Source: Acidobacteriota bacterium (GTDB lineage Bacteria; Acidobacteriota; Terriglobia; Bryobacterales; Bryobacteraceae). Taken from it: a stretch of 64,000 nucleotides of DNA. Below the pieces are notes generated by a model, which worked only from the letters and a program-made list of their open reading frames with translations, did not search any database and was not told the origin of the DNA. The stretch's first letter is position 1. Each line of letters begins with the position of its first letter. Location of the stretch: the NCBI GenBank assembly GCA_016201205.1, contig JACQDF010000030.1, positions 26,302 through 90,301 on the forward strand. The letters are read 5' to 3'. Of this stretch, positions 17,348-26,574 are shown one piece after another. A program made the position numbers and the translations under genes.

Positions 17348-18508
17348 ATGTCGCTGTCGATTGTTCTGGACGCCCGGCACATCCGCGATTTTGGTGTCGG
17401 AACCTACATTCGCAACCTGACACAGAGCCTGGGCAAACTCGATTCGGACAACCAGTACACGCTGGTCATCCATCCAGGGGATGCACCGCTGCTGGCGGGC
17501 CTGCCCATCAATTTCCGGCTCGTTCATTACGAAGGCCGCGACACACAGCCTTCCGAACATTTTTCGTTCCCGCTCTTCCTGCGGCGTCTGCCGGCCAGCC
17601 TGTATCACATCCCTATCACGATGGTTCCCGTGTGGATGCCGGGGCCTTACGTGGTGACGGTGCACGACGTCAGCCGGCTGCTGTTCGAGCCGCTGCCGCG
17701 CTGGCGGCACGGCCTCCGCCGGTTTCGGCTCCGGCGCGCCTTGTTGAAAGCGGGCCGCATCATCACCGTTTCGGAAGCCACCAGGAACGACGTCGAGGAA
17801 CTGCTCGGCATCCCGGCGCAAAAAATCCGGCTGATCCATAACGCGCCCGATCCGCGCTTCTTCGAGCATGGCCCGCCTTCGGACGCCCGCGCCGGCGGCC
17901 CCGGCGTCTACGACCACGAGCGGCGGCGCATTCTCGAGCGATATCAGATCACGTACCCGTTTCTGCTCTACGCCGGAACGATCCGGCCGCAGAAGAACAT
18001 CCCGCGGCTGGTGGAGGCGTTTGCCGTTCTGAGGGGCGAACTGGAAGAGCACGCGGTGTACAAGGATCTGCGTCTCATCATCATCGGCGACGAGATCTCG
18101 CGCTATCCCGGCGTGCGCCGCGCGGTCGTCGAAACACGCATGGCCAACGCCGTGCGTTTTCTGGGCTTCGTGCCGTTCGACACGCTGCGGGTGTTCTATG
18201 AGTCGGCCGCGGCCTTCGTGTTTCCGTCGTTGTATGAAGGCTTCGGCCTGCCGCCGCTCGAAGCGATGGCTTCCGGAACACCGGTGGTGACCTCCTGCGT
18301 CAGCTCGCTTCCGGAGGTGGTGGGCGATGCGGCCGTGATCGTGAACCCGGAAAATGTGTTTGACATCGCCCGCGGCATGAAAGAAGTTCTGCTCGACGAG
18401 GACTTGCGCCGCCGTCTGGTCCGGGCCGGGATCGAGCAGGCGGCCCGCTTCAGTTGGGAGCGGACCGCGCGGGAAGTGCTCGAGACCTATCAAGAGGTGG
18501 CCCGCTGA
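17348..18508 (+). CDS. Family 4 glycosyltransferase
   Basis: A GT-B glycosyltransferase of 386 residues (group 1, GT4 family) probably using a nucleotide sugar for envelope polysaccharide or glycolipid synthesis. The N-terminal acceptor domain begins SIVLDARHIRDFGVGTYI. The C-terminal donor domain has LYAGTIRPQKNIPRLVEAF, VRFLGFVPFDTLRVFYESA and the E-x7-E type motif in SLYEGFGLPPLEAMASG. No signal peptide is seen. The start directly abuts the glyA stop (TGA then ATG), so it belongs to the rpiB-glyA transcript; no metabolic reason for that is evident. Confidence 0.9.
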   Translation: MSLSIVLDARHIRDFGVGTYIRNLTQSLGKLDSDNQYTLVIHPGDAPLLAGLPINFRLVHYEGRDTQPSEHFSFPLFLRRLPASLYHIPITMVPVWMPGPYVVTVHDVSRLLFEPLPRWRHGLRRFRLRRALLKAGRIITVSEATRNDVEELLGIPAQKIRLIHNAPDPRFFEHGPPSDARAGGPGVYDHERRRILERYQITYPFLLYAGTIRPQKNIPRLVEAFAVLRGELEEHAVYKDLRLIIIGDEISRYPGVRRAVVETRMANAVRFLGFVPFDTLRVFYESAAAFVFPSLYEGFGLPPLEAMASGTPVVTSCVSSLPEVVGDAAVIVNPENVFDIARGMKEVLLDEDLRRRLVRAGIEQAARFSWERTAREVLETYQEVAR

Positions 18509-18511
18509 CGC

Positions 18512-19453
18512 CTACGGCCGGATGCCCGTCGTGGACAGCCGGATGCGATACAGTCCTGTCCGCGCCGTGATGTAGAGTGTGCGTGCGTCGTCGTCACCCC
18601 AGTGCAGGTTGGCGGGAATCTCCGGCGTGACGATGACGCCGATGCGTCTGGCTTCCGGCGTGAACACGTGTGTCCCGCCCGGGCCTGTGCAGAACAGATT
18701 GCCTTGCTGGTCGGTCTTCATTCCGTCGGGCGCTCCGGGCTCGGTCAGGTGGGTCACATCGGCGAAGACGCTCCCTTCACCAAGCGTTCCGCCGGCGAGC
18801 ACCGGGAAGCGGTTCCAGATTTTGCGCTTCACGTCAGAGTTCGCCACGTAGAGATATTTCTCATCCGGCGTGAAGGCGAGCCCGTTGGGCCGCGTCATGT
18901 CCTTGTGCAACAGTGTGAGTACGCCGTCCTTGAGGCGGAAAACGCCATTGAAGTCGAGTTCTTTGGCTGGATCGTGGTCCTGCTTCACCAGGCCGTAGGG
19001 CGGGTCGGTGAAATAGAGCGCGCCGTCGGATTTGTACACGGCATCGTTGGGGCTGTTGAGCCGCTTCCCCTGCCATTCGGAGGCAAGCACGGTAAGCGAG
19101 CCGTCGGGCTCGAGGCGGGTGACACGCCGGTTGCCGTGCTCACAGAGGGTGATCCGGCCCTGGGGATCGAGCGTGAGCCCGTTGGAACCGATAAACGCGC
19201 CCTTGGGTGCGTCCGTGCCGTCAAAGCCGCTCGGCTTGCGGAACACAGTCAATTCGCCGGCGCGCGTCCATTTGTACATGGTGTTCTCCGGGATATCGCT
19301 GAACACCAGGCAGCCTTCTTTGATCCAGACAGGGCCTTCCGTGAACGAGAACCCGCCCGCGAGTTTTTCGATGACGGCGTCGCGGGGAATCAACGCGTCG
19401 ATAGCGGGATCGAGCCGGATGATGCTGCCCACAAGGGCGGCTGGCGCGCTCAT
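18512..19453 (-). CDS. SMP-30/gluconolactonase-type beta-propeller hydrolase
   Basis: A six-bladed propeller of 313 residues of the SMP-30/gluconolactonase/LRE family that hydrolyses sugar lactones or related esters with a divalent metal. Metal-site segments are visible: GFSFTEGPVW (Glu), KRLNSPNDAVY (Asn), MTRPNGLAFTPDEKYLYV (Asn) and EPGAPDGMKTDQQGN (Asp). No signal peptide is evident, so it may be cytoplasmic. It converges with the glycosyltransferase with a 3-base gap and stands alone on its strand. Substrate unknown. Confidence 0.88.
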   Translation of the reverse strand: MSAPAALVGSIIRLDPAIDALIPRDAVIEKLAGGFSFTEGPVWIKEGCLVFSDIPENTMYKWTRAGELTVFRKPSGFDGTDAPKGAFIGSNGLTLDPQGRITLCEHGNRRVTRLEPDGSLTVLASEWQGKRLNSPNDAVYKSDGALYFTDPPYGLVKQDHDPAKELDFNGVFRLKDGVLTLLHKDMTRPNGLAFTPDEKYLYVANSDVKRKIWNRFPVLAGGTLGEGSVFADVTHLTEPGAPDGMKTDQQGNLFCTGPGGTHVFTPEARRIGVIVTPEIPANLHWGDDDARTLYITARTGLYRIRLSTTGIRP

Positions 19454-19524
19454 TCGACGATTCTATCGTGAAATTGAGGTGCGCCGTCTGTGCATGGTAC
19501 AGTGGTAGTGCGCCGACAAGAAGC

Positions 19525-19601
<77 letters not shown>

Positions 19602-19621
19602 GTTCCAATCTCCGGGATTCA

Positions 19622-22024
19622 CTACCGCTCGTTCGTATTGTACGGCGAGATGTAGCGTACAGACGACAGCCTCGCCAGCGCTTCGAGCTTGTCCAGCGCG
19701 ATGCGGCCGATCACCAGTTGCATGGCCTGCTCATGCCGGATCACCTCGAAGCCGAGCGCCTTCAGAGCTTGTAGTGCCGCGCTGCCGTCTCCGTTGATGT
19801 ACACCTTCAGCTCCGCTTTGCCATTGCGGACAAACGCGGGGGTTAGCCTGCCTGCCAGCGCCGCCGCGACGTCGGGATGCAGCTTGGCAAGGAACGTGGA
19901 TTGCGTCCGGGGGACATCCATTTCACGAGCATCGCGGGCGGCCTCTTTCCCAACGCGATCTGCCAGCGCGATTGGCCCAGATACCGGCGGCTGGCCGCCA
20001 CGGCCCACGAATCCGCCGGTCCGGAACGCCGACATCGGCATCGACGCCGGAGCAACAGCGACCGCCTCCTGCCGCTCTCCGAACACGCCCTGGTAGCTGA
20101 CGCCTTCCGGCATCTCGACCGGCACTTCGATTCGCCGCGGCTTGCCTGCTTCGGTCACCACACGCTCTTCCACGGCGACAAAGGCGGTGAACTGCGTCAT
20201 CAGCCGGAACTCGAGGCCGAGCTTCGTGATCTGGCTGCGCAGATCGTCGGCCAGCGTGCCGTGTTGCAGGCCGCGATAATCCTGACCCATCAGGTCATCG
20301 ATCTTGGTGCGCGCCCACAGCGATGCGAGCACGTCGTGGCGAGGCTCGCCGGCTGCAAAGTCGACGTTCACCGTCCGCGCGAAATCGCCGCCCGCCGCCT
20401 TGCCGAGAATGCGAACGGCGCCCTTGGCGGGCCCGTTGTATCGCCCGTGAATGACCAGCGGCCTGGCGGCGAACAGGTCCGGAATCCGCTTCGGGTAGAC
20501 CTCGGTCACCGGCAGTCCGCCCCAATCGATCCGGATATCCGTGAGCAGCGGATTTCGCATCCGCTCGTGGAAACGCTTGGCCGCCGCCGAGCCGTCGTCC
20601 TGCAACGTCACGTACTCGACTTCGCCGCGCCCGAACTCGGCCATCTTGTCGAGCAGAAAGCGGTTCACCGAGCTGCCGATGCCGAAGCTGAACACACGCG
20701 CGTTGGAATACTTCTTCACTTCAGCGATGATTTCCATGTCGTTGCCGACGTAACCGTCGGTCAGAAACGCAACCACGCGAACATGTTTCTGGCTCTCCGC
20801 CGGCGCCAGCGCCGCGCGGATGGCCTTCATCATCTCGGTGCCGCCGCCGCCCCGCCGGCCCTCAATGAACTGCCGCGCTTTCTCGACGTTTTCCGCCGCC
20901 GCCGGCACCGGTTGCGGGAACAGAATGTGCGTGTCGCCGGCGAAAGTAATGATGTTGAACGTGTCCTGTGGATTCAGGTTCGCCAGCGCCGTCCGCATAA
21001 CTTCTTTCGATTTCTCGAGCGGGAAGCCATACATCGAGCCGGAGGTGTCCAGCACGAAGACCAGCTCTTTGGGGGTCACCTCGCCAGGCGTCACTCGCTC
21101 CGGGGGCTGGAGCATCAGCGTGAAGAAGCCGCCCCGCGAGCCGCGATGCGCCAGCACCGCATCTTCGATCTTGCGGCCGGCCACGTCGTACTTGAGGATG
21201 AAGTCTTTATTCGGAATGGTCGCCTGGTCCTTCAGCTTGATGACAGCGCGACGCGGATCGGGCCGCTCGGTGAGAACTTCGTGTGACGTGCATGCCAGCA
21301 GGTCGATCGGCACGCCGGCATCGAGGCTGACCTCGACGGTAATGTCATGTCCCGCGCGTGTGCCCGGAGGCGTTACCTGCGGGGTGATGCGCGACCCATC
21401 CGGCACCCGGTTGGTGTCCGGGGACCAGCCGCCGCCTTGCCTGCCGATGGCCTGCTTGCCGGGAATGTAGCGCGGCCCCACCACCATCGGAAATGCAAAT
21501 TCATACGTCCCGGCTTCATACTTCAGCGTCTCGATGTAGCTGATGGTGATCTTGACCTTTTCGCCCGGCCGGATGTTGGCGACGGATTGAGTGAAAATGT
21601 TGGGGCGGTCCTGCTCGAGCAGGCTCGCCGTTTTGCCGGCGTTGCGGGCGGCGTCATAGATCGCGCGCGCCTCTTCCCGCGGCTTGATCCTGCCCTTGAC
21701 CGTGCGGTCGCCGACGAGCATTGTCATGTCGTCGACAGCGGCGTTTTGCGGCAGCGGGAAGGTGTACACGGCTTCGATCTTCTCCTCCAGCGGGTTCTCG
21801 AAGTGCTGGGTGAGGGTGACGCGGGAAAGAAAGCCTGTGATCTCGGCCTTCACTTCCGTGCGTTTCAACGGGCACGGCAGGATGGGCCGCCCTTCGCGGT
21901 CTATCATCATCAGCGTGCCGGAACTTGCCCGGGCGGACTTGTTGGTATCGGCTGGAGCGGGAAAACAAAACAAGGCGGCCACCGCCGCCCAAATCAAACT
22001 GTGGGTTGGTTTCTGGGACGTCAT
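19622..22024 (-). CDS. Exported VIT- and von Willebrand factor A-domain protein
   Basis: An exported protein of 800 residues with a signal peptide (IWAAVAALFCFPAPAD). A VIT domain follows at about residues 35-180 (RTEVKAEITGFLSRVTLTQ, FENPLEEKIEAVYTFPL, IRPGEKVKITISYIE), the inter-alpha-trypsin-inhibitor arrangement. A VWA domain with a complete MIDAS start (VFVLDTSGSM) and FLTDGYVGNDMEI comes next. The C-terminal 130 residues hold LKVYINGDGSAALQALKALGFEV and LVIGRIALDKLEALA, an inhibitor- or propeptide-like fold I cannot name. VIT/VWA proteins usually mediate adhesion or complex assembly at the surface. It is monocistronic and ends close to tRNA-Asp. Confidence 0.85.
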   Translation of the reverse strand: MTSQKPTHSLIWAAVAALFCFPAPADTNKSARASSGTLMMIDREGRPILPCPLKRTEVKAEITGFLSRVTLTQHFENPLEEKIEAVYTFPLPQNAAVDDMTMLVGDRTVKGRIKPREEARAIYDAARNAGKTASLLEQDRPNIFTQSVANIRPGEKVKITISYIETLKYEAGTYEFAFPMVVGPRYIPGKQAIGRQGGGWSPDTNRVPDGSRITPQVTPPGTRAGHDITVEVSLDAGVPIDLLACTSHEVLTERPDPRRAVIKLKDQATIPNKDFILKYDVAGRKIEDAVLAHRGSRGGFFTLMLQPPERVTPGEVTPKELVFVLDTSGSMYGFPLEKSKEVMRTALANLNPQDTFNIITFAGDTHILFPQPVPAAAENVEKARQFIEGRRGGGGTEMMKAIRAALAPAESQKHVRVVAFLTDGYVGNDMEIIAEVKKYSNARVFSFGIGSSVNRFLLDKMAEFGRGEVEYVTLQDDGSAAAKRFHERMRNPLLTDIRIDWGGLPVTEVYPKRIPDLFAARPLVIHGRYNGPAKGAVRILGKAAGGDFARTVNVDFAAGEPRHDVLASLWARTKIDDLMGQDYRGLQHGTLADDLRSQITKLGLEFRLMTQFTAFVAVEERVVTEAGKPRRIEVPVEMPEGVSYQGVFGERQEAVAVAPASMPMSAFRTGGFVGRGGQPPVSGPIALADRVGKEAARDAREMDVPRTQSTFLAKLHPDVAAALAGRLTPAFVRNGKAELKVYINGDGSAALQALKALGFEVIRHEQAMQLVIGRIALDKLEALARLSSVRYISPYNTNER

Positions 22025-22117
22025 GTACTCTCCTCACCGGGGGAATGCGGCCGGCAGGCGCATCCTTTCAAACTTTTTCGTCTTGGGTCCGCACGCGCGA
22101 ACCGCGAACCGCTGGCT

Positions 22118-22123
22118 TATAAT
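22118..22123 (+). promoter_or_regulatory. Candidate -10 box upstream of the RND operon
   Basis: TATAAT at 22118-22123 is read in the direction of the heavy-metal efflux operon, about 180 bases before its first start codon. No good -35 is visible 16-18 bases upstream, so an activator such as a metal regulator would be needed. This is a weak call from one hexamer in a 280-base intergenic stretch. Confidence 0.3.
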
Positions 22124-22304
22124 AGACAGAGAGGGGGCTTGCGTATAGGTCGAGACTCCCCTCGCGAGACGACGAGATGGTAACCCGCAGGAAGGCCTGG
22201 ATTTTGTTAGCTGATCATCACACGGTCGTCCGCCGGGGGGGCCAGGCTAATCAGGCGGTAGCCTCTTCGCGTATGCGCGCGGCATGCTTCTCAGAAAGAC
22301 ACCT

Positions 22305-23498
22305 ATGATCCCGATTCGCCGTCTCGTTGGCAGGAGTGTGCTGTGTGGCATCACTGCCCTGACCATGGCCGGATGCGGAAAGCCCAGGGAAGTGGTGGCC
22401 GAAGGCAAGGAGTCGTCGAAAGCCGCAACCCAGGTCCAGCCAAATCCGGCAGGCGTGGTCGTCCTGGGTCCGGACGCACCCGAGCTCCGCCGGATGACGA
22501 TCGAATCCGTGCGCACGGTCCCGCTTCCTGCTGACGAGGTCACCGCCCCGGCGAAGATTGAAGCCAATCCCAATCGGGTGGGGCATGCGGTGTTACCGAT
22601 GCCCGGACGCATTGTGCGGGTGATGGTGAAACTGGGAGACTCTGTTACTCAAGGGCAGCCGGTGATCGTAATCGAAAGCCCGGCGGTTGGCGAAGCCGAG
22701 GCTGCCTACGTTCAAGCGGAAGCATCCGTTCGCCAGGCGGAACTCGCCGTGACCAAAGCCGACGCCGACCTGGCCCGGCTGACCGACTTGTTCGAGCATC
22801 AGGCGGTCGCCCAAAAAGAGGTCCTGGCCGCGCAAACCACGTCGGCCATCGTTAAGACCTCCCTGGAACAGGCGCAGAGCGCGCGCGAGCAGACGCGCCG
22901 GCGGCTGGAACTTCTGGGCCTCAAGGCTGGCCACCTCCAACAGCAGGTCACGGTGACCGCGCCGGTTTCGGGCAAGGTGCTCGAGGTAAGTGTAGTGGAC
23001 GGAGAGTTTCGCAACGAGATCAGCACGCCTCTGATCACGATCACCGATCTGAGCCGCGTCTGGGCGACCTCGGAGGTGCCGGAAAGCAAGATCCGCTACT
23101 ACAAACTGGGCGGCACAGCCGATCTCGAGCTGATCGCTTACCCGAACGAAGTCTTCCGGGCGCGCGTGACTCGCATCGCCGATACCGTGAACAGTGAAAC
23201 CCGCACGATCAAGGTCAGTGCGGAGCTGGATAACAGCGCTGGCCGCTTGCGTCCGGAGATGTTCGGACGCCTGCGTTATGCCGACGGGTTTGTGCGAAGC
23301 CTATGGGTCCCCGATTCGGCGGTGGTGCTGGTCGGCGACAAGGATTTCGTCTTCCTCGAGCAGGGGCCCGGCCGGTTCCTTGCATCCCCGGTAGAGTTGG
23401 GCCAGCGCCACGACGGCGGATTCGCAGTCACCAAAGGCCTCAAGGCAGGCGACCGGGTAGTTACGCAAGGCTCCGTGTACCTGAAGGCCGCCCTGTAA
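22305..23498 (+). CDS. RND efflux periplasmic adaptor (CzcB/CusB-like lipoprotein)
   Basis: Membrane-fusion subunit of 397 residues linking an RND pump to its outer-membrane channel. An N-terminal lipoprotein signal ends in the lipobox LTMAGC. The barrel-sandwich (lipoyl) halves are VLPMPGRIVRVMVKLGDSVTQGQPV and VTAPVSGKVLEVSVVDGE. They are separated by a helical hairpin (VRQAELAVTKADADLARL). A beta-barrel domain follows (RVWATSEVPESKIRYY), and the C-terminus ends GLKAGDRVVTQGSVYL. An in-frame ATG at 22284 would add seven residues; the internal ATG gives the cleaner lipoprotein leader. It is followed 4 bases later by the pump gene. Confidence 0.9.
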   Translation: MIPIRRLVGRSVLCGITALTMAGCGKPREVVAEGKESSKAATQVQPNPAGVVVLGPDAPELRRMTIESVRTVPLPADEVTAPAKIEANPNRVGHAVLPMPGRIVRVMVKLGDSVTQGQPVIVIESPAVGEAEAAYVQAEASVRQAELAVTKADADLARLTDLFEHQAVAQKEVLAAQTTSAIVKTSLEQAQSAREQTRRRLELLGLKAGHLQQQVTVTAPVSGKVLEVSVVDGEFRNEISTPLITITDLSRVWATSEVPESKIRYYKLGGTADLELIAYPNEVFRARVTRIADTVNSETRTIKVSAELDNSAGRLRPEMFGRLRYADGFVRSLWVPDSAVVLVGDKDFVFLEQGPGRFLASPVELGQRHDGGFAVTKGLKAGDRVVTQGSVYLKAAL

Positions 23499-23502
23499 TT
23501 CG

Positions 23503-26500
23503 ATGCTCCGTAAGATTATCTTCTTTGCGATTCACCAGCCGCTGTTCGTGTTTCTCCTGCTGGCGGTGTTCGTCGGAGCGGGCATCTTCGCATTCCGGAC
23601 GTTGCCTATCGAGGCGTTTCCGGATGTCACCGACATTCAGGTCACGGTCGTAACATTATTCCCGGGGCATGCCGCGGAAGAGGTCGAAAAGCAAGTGACG
23701 ATTCCGCTCGAGATCGCGCTCAGCGGCGTTCCGCATGCCCTGCGCCTGTTCTCGCACACACAATTCGGATTGTCCTCCACGTACATCACTTTCGATGACG
23801 AAGTCGATAACTACTTCGCCCGGCAGCAGGTGCTGGAGCGCCTCCAGGCGGTGGATCTGCCGGAGGGTATTCACCCGGAGCTTGCCCCGCTGTCCAGCCC
23901 GATCGGCGAAATCTATCGCGTATACCTCAAGTCCGACAGGTACGACGCCATGGAGCTGCGCAGCATCGAGGACTGGGTGGTCGGGCGCAACCTCAAACTG
24001 GTTCCGGGCGTGGCCGACGTCGTCAGCCGGGGAGGGTATGTCAAGCAGTACCAGGTGTCGCCCGATCTGACGAAGATGAAATCGCAAGGAGTGACTCTCC
24101 AGCAGGTATTCGCCGCTCTGGGACGCGGGAACATGAACGCCGGCGGGGGCTACATCGAACAGGGAGAACAGCAGTTCATCATCCGCGGCGTCGGCTTACT
24201 GCGGTCACTCCAGGATATCCGCAACGTGGTGATCGCCGAACGCCGCGGCGTGCCCGTATTGATCAGCGACGTCGCCGAGGTCAGCACCGGATACCAGCAA
24301 CGCCAGGGCATTGTCGGCATGGACGCGCAGGACAACATCGTCAACGGCACGATCCTCATGCGCAAGGGTGAGAACCCGTCCGTGGTCCTGAAAGGCGTCA
24401 AGGCAAAGATGGAGGAACTCAACAGGAGTATCCTGCCCAAGGGCGTCCAGCTCTTGCCCTACTACGATCGCGCCTGGCTGATCGACAACACGCTTACGAC
24501 GGTGTTCAAGAATCTCGCCGAGGGCGCCCTGCTGGTCTGCCTGGTGCTGTTCTTGTTCCTGGGACGCCTGCGGCCGGCGGCAATCGTCGCGGTGGTGATT
24601 CCGCTGTCCTTGCTGGCCACGTTCATCGGCCTCCAGATCAAGGGCATTCCGGCCAATCTTCTGTCGCTCGGAGCAATGGACTTCGGCATTATTGTGGATG
24701 GCGCGGTGATCATGGTGGAGAACATTTTCCGCCGCATTTCGCAAGAACGTGAGCAGCACCGCTCCTTCAAGGAACTGGTCGCCGAGGCCGGCTCTCAGGT
24801 GGGCAGGCCGACGTTCTTTTCGATGCTCATCATCATCACCGCCCACATCCCGATCTTTACTCTACAGCGGCACGAGGGCCGTATCTTTGCACCGATGGCC
24901 TATACCATCACCTCGGCGCTGATCGGCTCCCTAGTGTTCTCGCTCACGCTGGTACCCGTTCTGTGCGTGTATTTCATGCGCCGCAGCCTGCCGGAGAAGG
25001 AGAACTTCGTCGTGCGTCTGGCGCACAGGACCTATCAGAAGGTGTTGACAATCGCGCTGCCGCGGCCCAGGATGGTCTTGCTTGTTTCGGCGGGCGCGCT
25101 TTTCGCCACCTTGCTGTTGGTGCCTCAGCTTGGCACAGAATTTCTGCCCGAACTGAATGAGGGCAGCATTTGGGTGAACTTCACGCTGCCGGCCGGCATC
25201 TCCCTTGGGGAGGTGAACCGTTCGCTCCACAAAGCCCGAACGGCATTGCTCGAGATTCCCGAGGTGTCTCGTGTCGTCTCGCAAGCCGGCCGCCCGGATG
25301 ATGGCACCGATCCCAAGCCGATCAATATGGTGGAAATGCTGGTCGACCTGAAACCCCAGTCCGAGTGGCGGCCGAACGTGACCAAGGAAGACCTTATCGC
25401 GAAGATGGAGAAAACGCTCGACGACATGCCCGGCATCAAGCCGGCCTTCTCTCAGCCAATCCGTGACAACGTGCTTGAATCGATTTCGCAGATCGACGGC
25501 CAGATTGTCATCAAGATTTTTGGCGACGATTCGAATCTGCTCAAGCAGAAGATTGAGGAAATCCTGCCACTGATCTCACCCATCCGGGGAGTCGGCCGGG
25601 CGTTCGTGGATCGCGCCGGCCGCGTTCCTCAGCTTCAGATAGAAATCGACCGTGAACGCGCCGCGCGGTACGGCCTGAACGTCGCCGACATCGAGGACGT
25701 GATCGAAACCGCCCTCGGCGGCCGGCCGGCTACACAGATCTGGGAGGGAGAGAAGCGTTTCGGCGTGGTCGTCCGGCTGCGCGAGGAAGAGCGCAGCAAC
25801 ATCGACGCGCTGCGCGGTCTTCTGCTCGACGCCCCGGACCACTCGCAGGTTCCGCTGGATCAGGTGGCCAAGATCGGCGTGCAGGACGGCGTCATGAACA
25901 TCAGCCGCGAGGGTGGACGGAGCACGGCGGCCATCGGCGTGTTCCTCAAAGGCCGTGACATGGGGAGTCTGGTCCAGGAGATGCAACAGGTGGTGGACAA
26001 GAAGCTCAAGCTCCCGGCGGGCTACAACATCACCTGGGGCGGCGAATTTGAGAACCAGCAGCGCGCCATGGAACGCCTGATCATGATCATCCCCGTCAGC
26101 ATCGTGCTGATTTTCGTGCTCCTGTTCGAGGCCTTCAAGACGGTGAAAAGCGCGGCACTCATCTTGCTGAACGTGCCCTTCGCGCTCTTCGGCGGCATTC
26201 TGGCGCTGTTCGTAACCGGGATTCACCTGAGCGTTTCGGCCGCCATCGGATTCATCGCGCTATTCGGACAGGCCGTGCTCAACGGGGTCGTGATGGTGAG
26301 CCACTTCAATGATCTCCAGAAGGCCGGCGCCACGCCGCATCGCGCCGTATTCGAAGGCGCGCAGACGCGGCTGCGAACGGTGCTGATGACTTCGCTGCTG
26401 GCGATGCTCGGTCTGCTGCCGATGGCCCTGTCCAAAGGCATCGGTTCGGAAGTGCAGAAGCCACTGGCGGTGGTCATCATCGGCGGACTTGTCACGGCAA

Positions 26501-26574
26501 CCGTCCTGACCCTGGTCGTGCTGCCGGCGTTGTACCTGATGTTTCACGCCGGCCCCGAGTCGGAAGAACTATGA
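23503..26574 (+). CDS. Heavy-metal RND efflux pump (CzcA type)
   Basis: Inner-membrane proton-driven RND transporter of 1023 residues exporting divalent metal ions across the envelope. It has the usual 12 membrane helices in two halves, each followed by a large periplasmic loop. The N-terminus FFAIHQPLFVFLLLAVFVG is helix 1. In helix 4 the sequence DFGIIVDGAVIMVENIFRR matches the heavy-metal branch signature of Co/Zn/Cd/Ni pumps, rather than the Cu/Ag branch. Other conserved segments are IPIEAFPDVTDIQV-like (here LPIEAFPDVTDIQVTV) and LPELNEGSIWV. It overlaps the outer-membrane gene by ATGA, so all three subunits are translationally linked in the order B-A-C. The metal is inferred from the signature only. 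Confidence 0.93.
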   Translation: MLRKIIFFAIHQPLFVFLLLAVFVGAGIFAFRTLPIEAFPDVTDIQVTVVTLFPGHAAEEVEKQVTIPLEIALSGVPHALRLFSHTQFGLSSTYITFDDEVDNYFARQQVLERLQAVDLPEGIHPELAPLSSPIGEIYRVYLKSDRYDAMELRSIEDWVVGRNLKLVPGVADVVSRGGYVKQYQVSPDLTKMKSQGVTLQQVFAALGRGNMNAGGGYIEQGEQQFIIRGVGLLRSLQDIRNVVIAERRGVPVLISDVAEVSTGYQQRQGIVGMDAQDNIVNGTILMRKGENPSVVLKGVKAKMEELNRSILPKGVQLLPYYDRAWLIDNTLTTVFKNLAEGALLVCLVLFLFLGRLRPAAIVAVVIPLSLLATFIGLQIKGIPANLLSLGAMDFGIIVDGAVIMVENIFRRISQEREQHRSFKELVAEAGSQVGRPTFFSMLIIITAHIPIFTLQRHEGRIFAPMAYTITSALIGSLVFSLTLVPVLCVYFMRRSLPEKENFVVRLAHRTYQKVLTIALPRPRMVLLVSAGALFATLLLVPQLGTEFLPELNEGSIWVNFTLPAGISLGEVNRSLHKARTALLEIPEVSRVVSQAGRPDDGTDPKPINMVEMLVDLKPQSEWRPNVTKEDLIAKMEKTLDDMPGIKPAFSQPIRDNVLESISQIDGQIVIKIFGDDSNLLKQKIEEILPLISPIRGVGRAFVDRAGRVPQLQIEIDRERAARYGLNVADIEDVIETALGGRPATQIWEGEKRFGVVVRLREEERSNIDALRGLLLDAPDHSQVPLDQVAKIGVQDGVMNISREGGRSTAAIGVFLKGRDMGSLVQEMQQVVDKKLKLPAGYNITWGGEFENQQRAMERLIMIIPVSIVLIFVLLFEAFKTVKSAALILLNVPFALFGGILALFVTGIHLSVSAAIGFIALFGQAVLNGVVMVSHFNDLQKAGATPHRAVFEGAQTRLRTVLMTSLLAMLGLLPMALSKGIGSEVQKPLAVVIIGGLVTATVLTLVVLPALYLMFHAGPESEEL

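Noticed and set aside
15893..18493. 866-codon minus-strand frame opposite rpiB, glyA and the glycosyltransferase
   Set aside because: Antisense shadow; the plus-strand proteins have all catalytic motifs.
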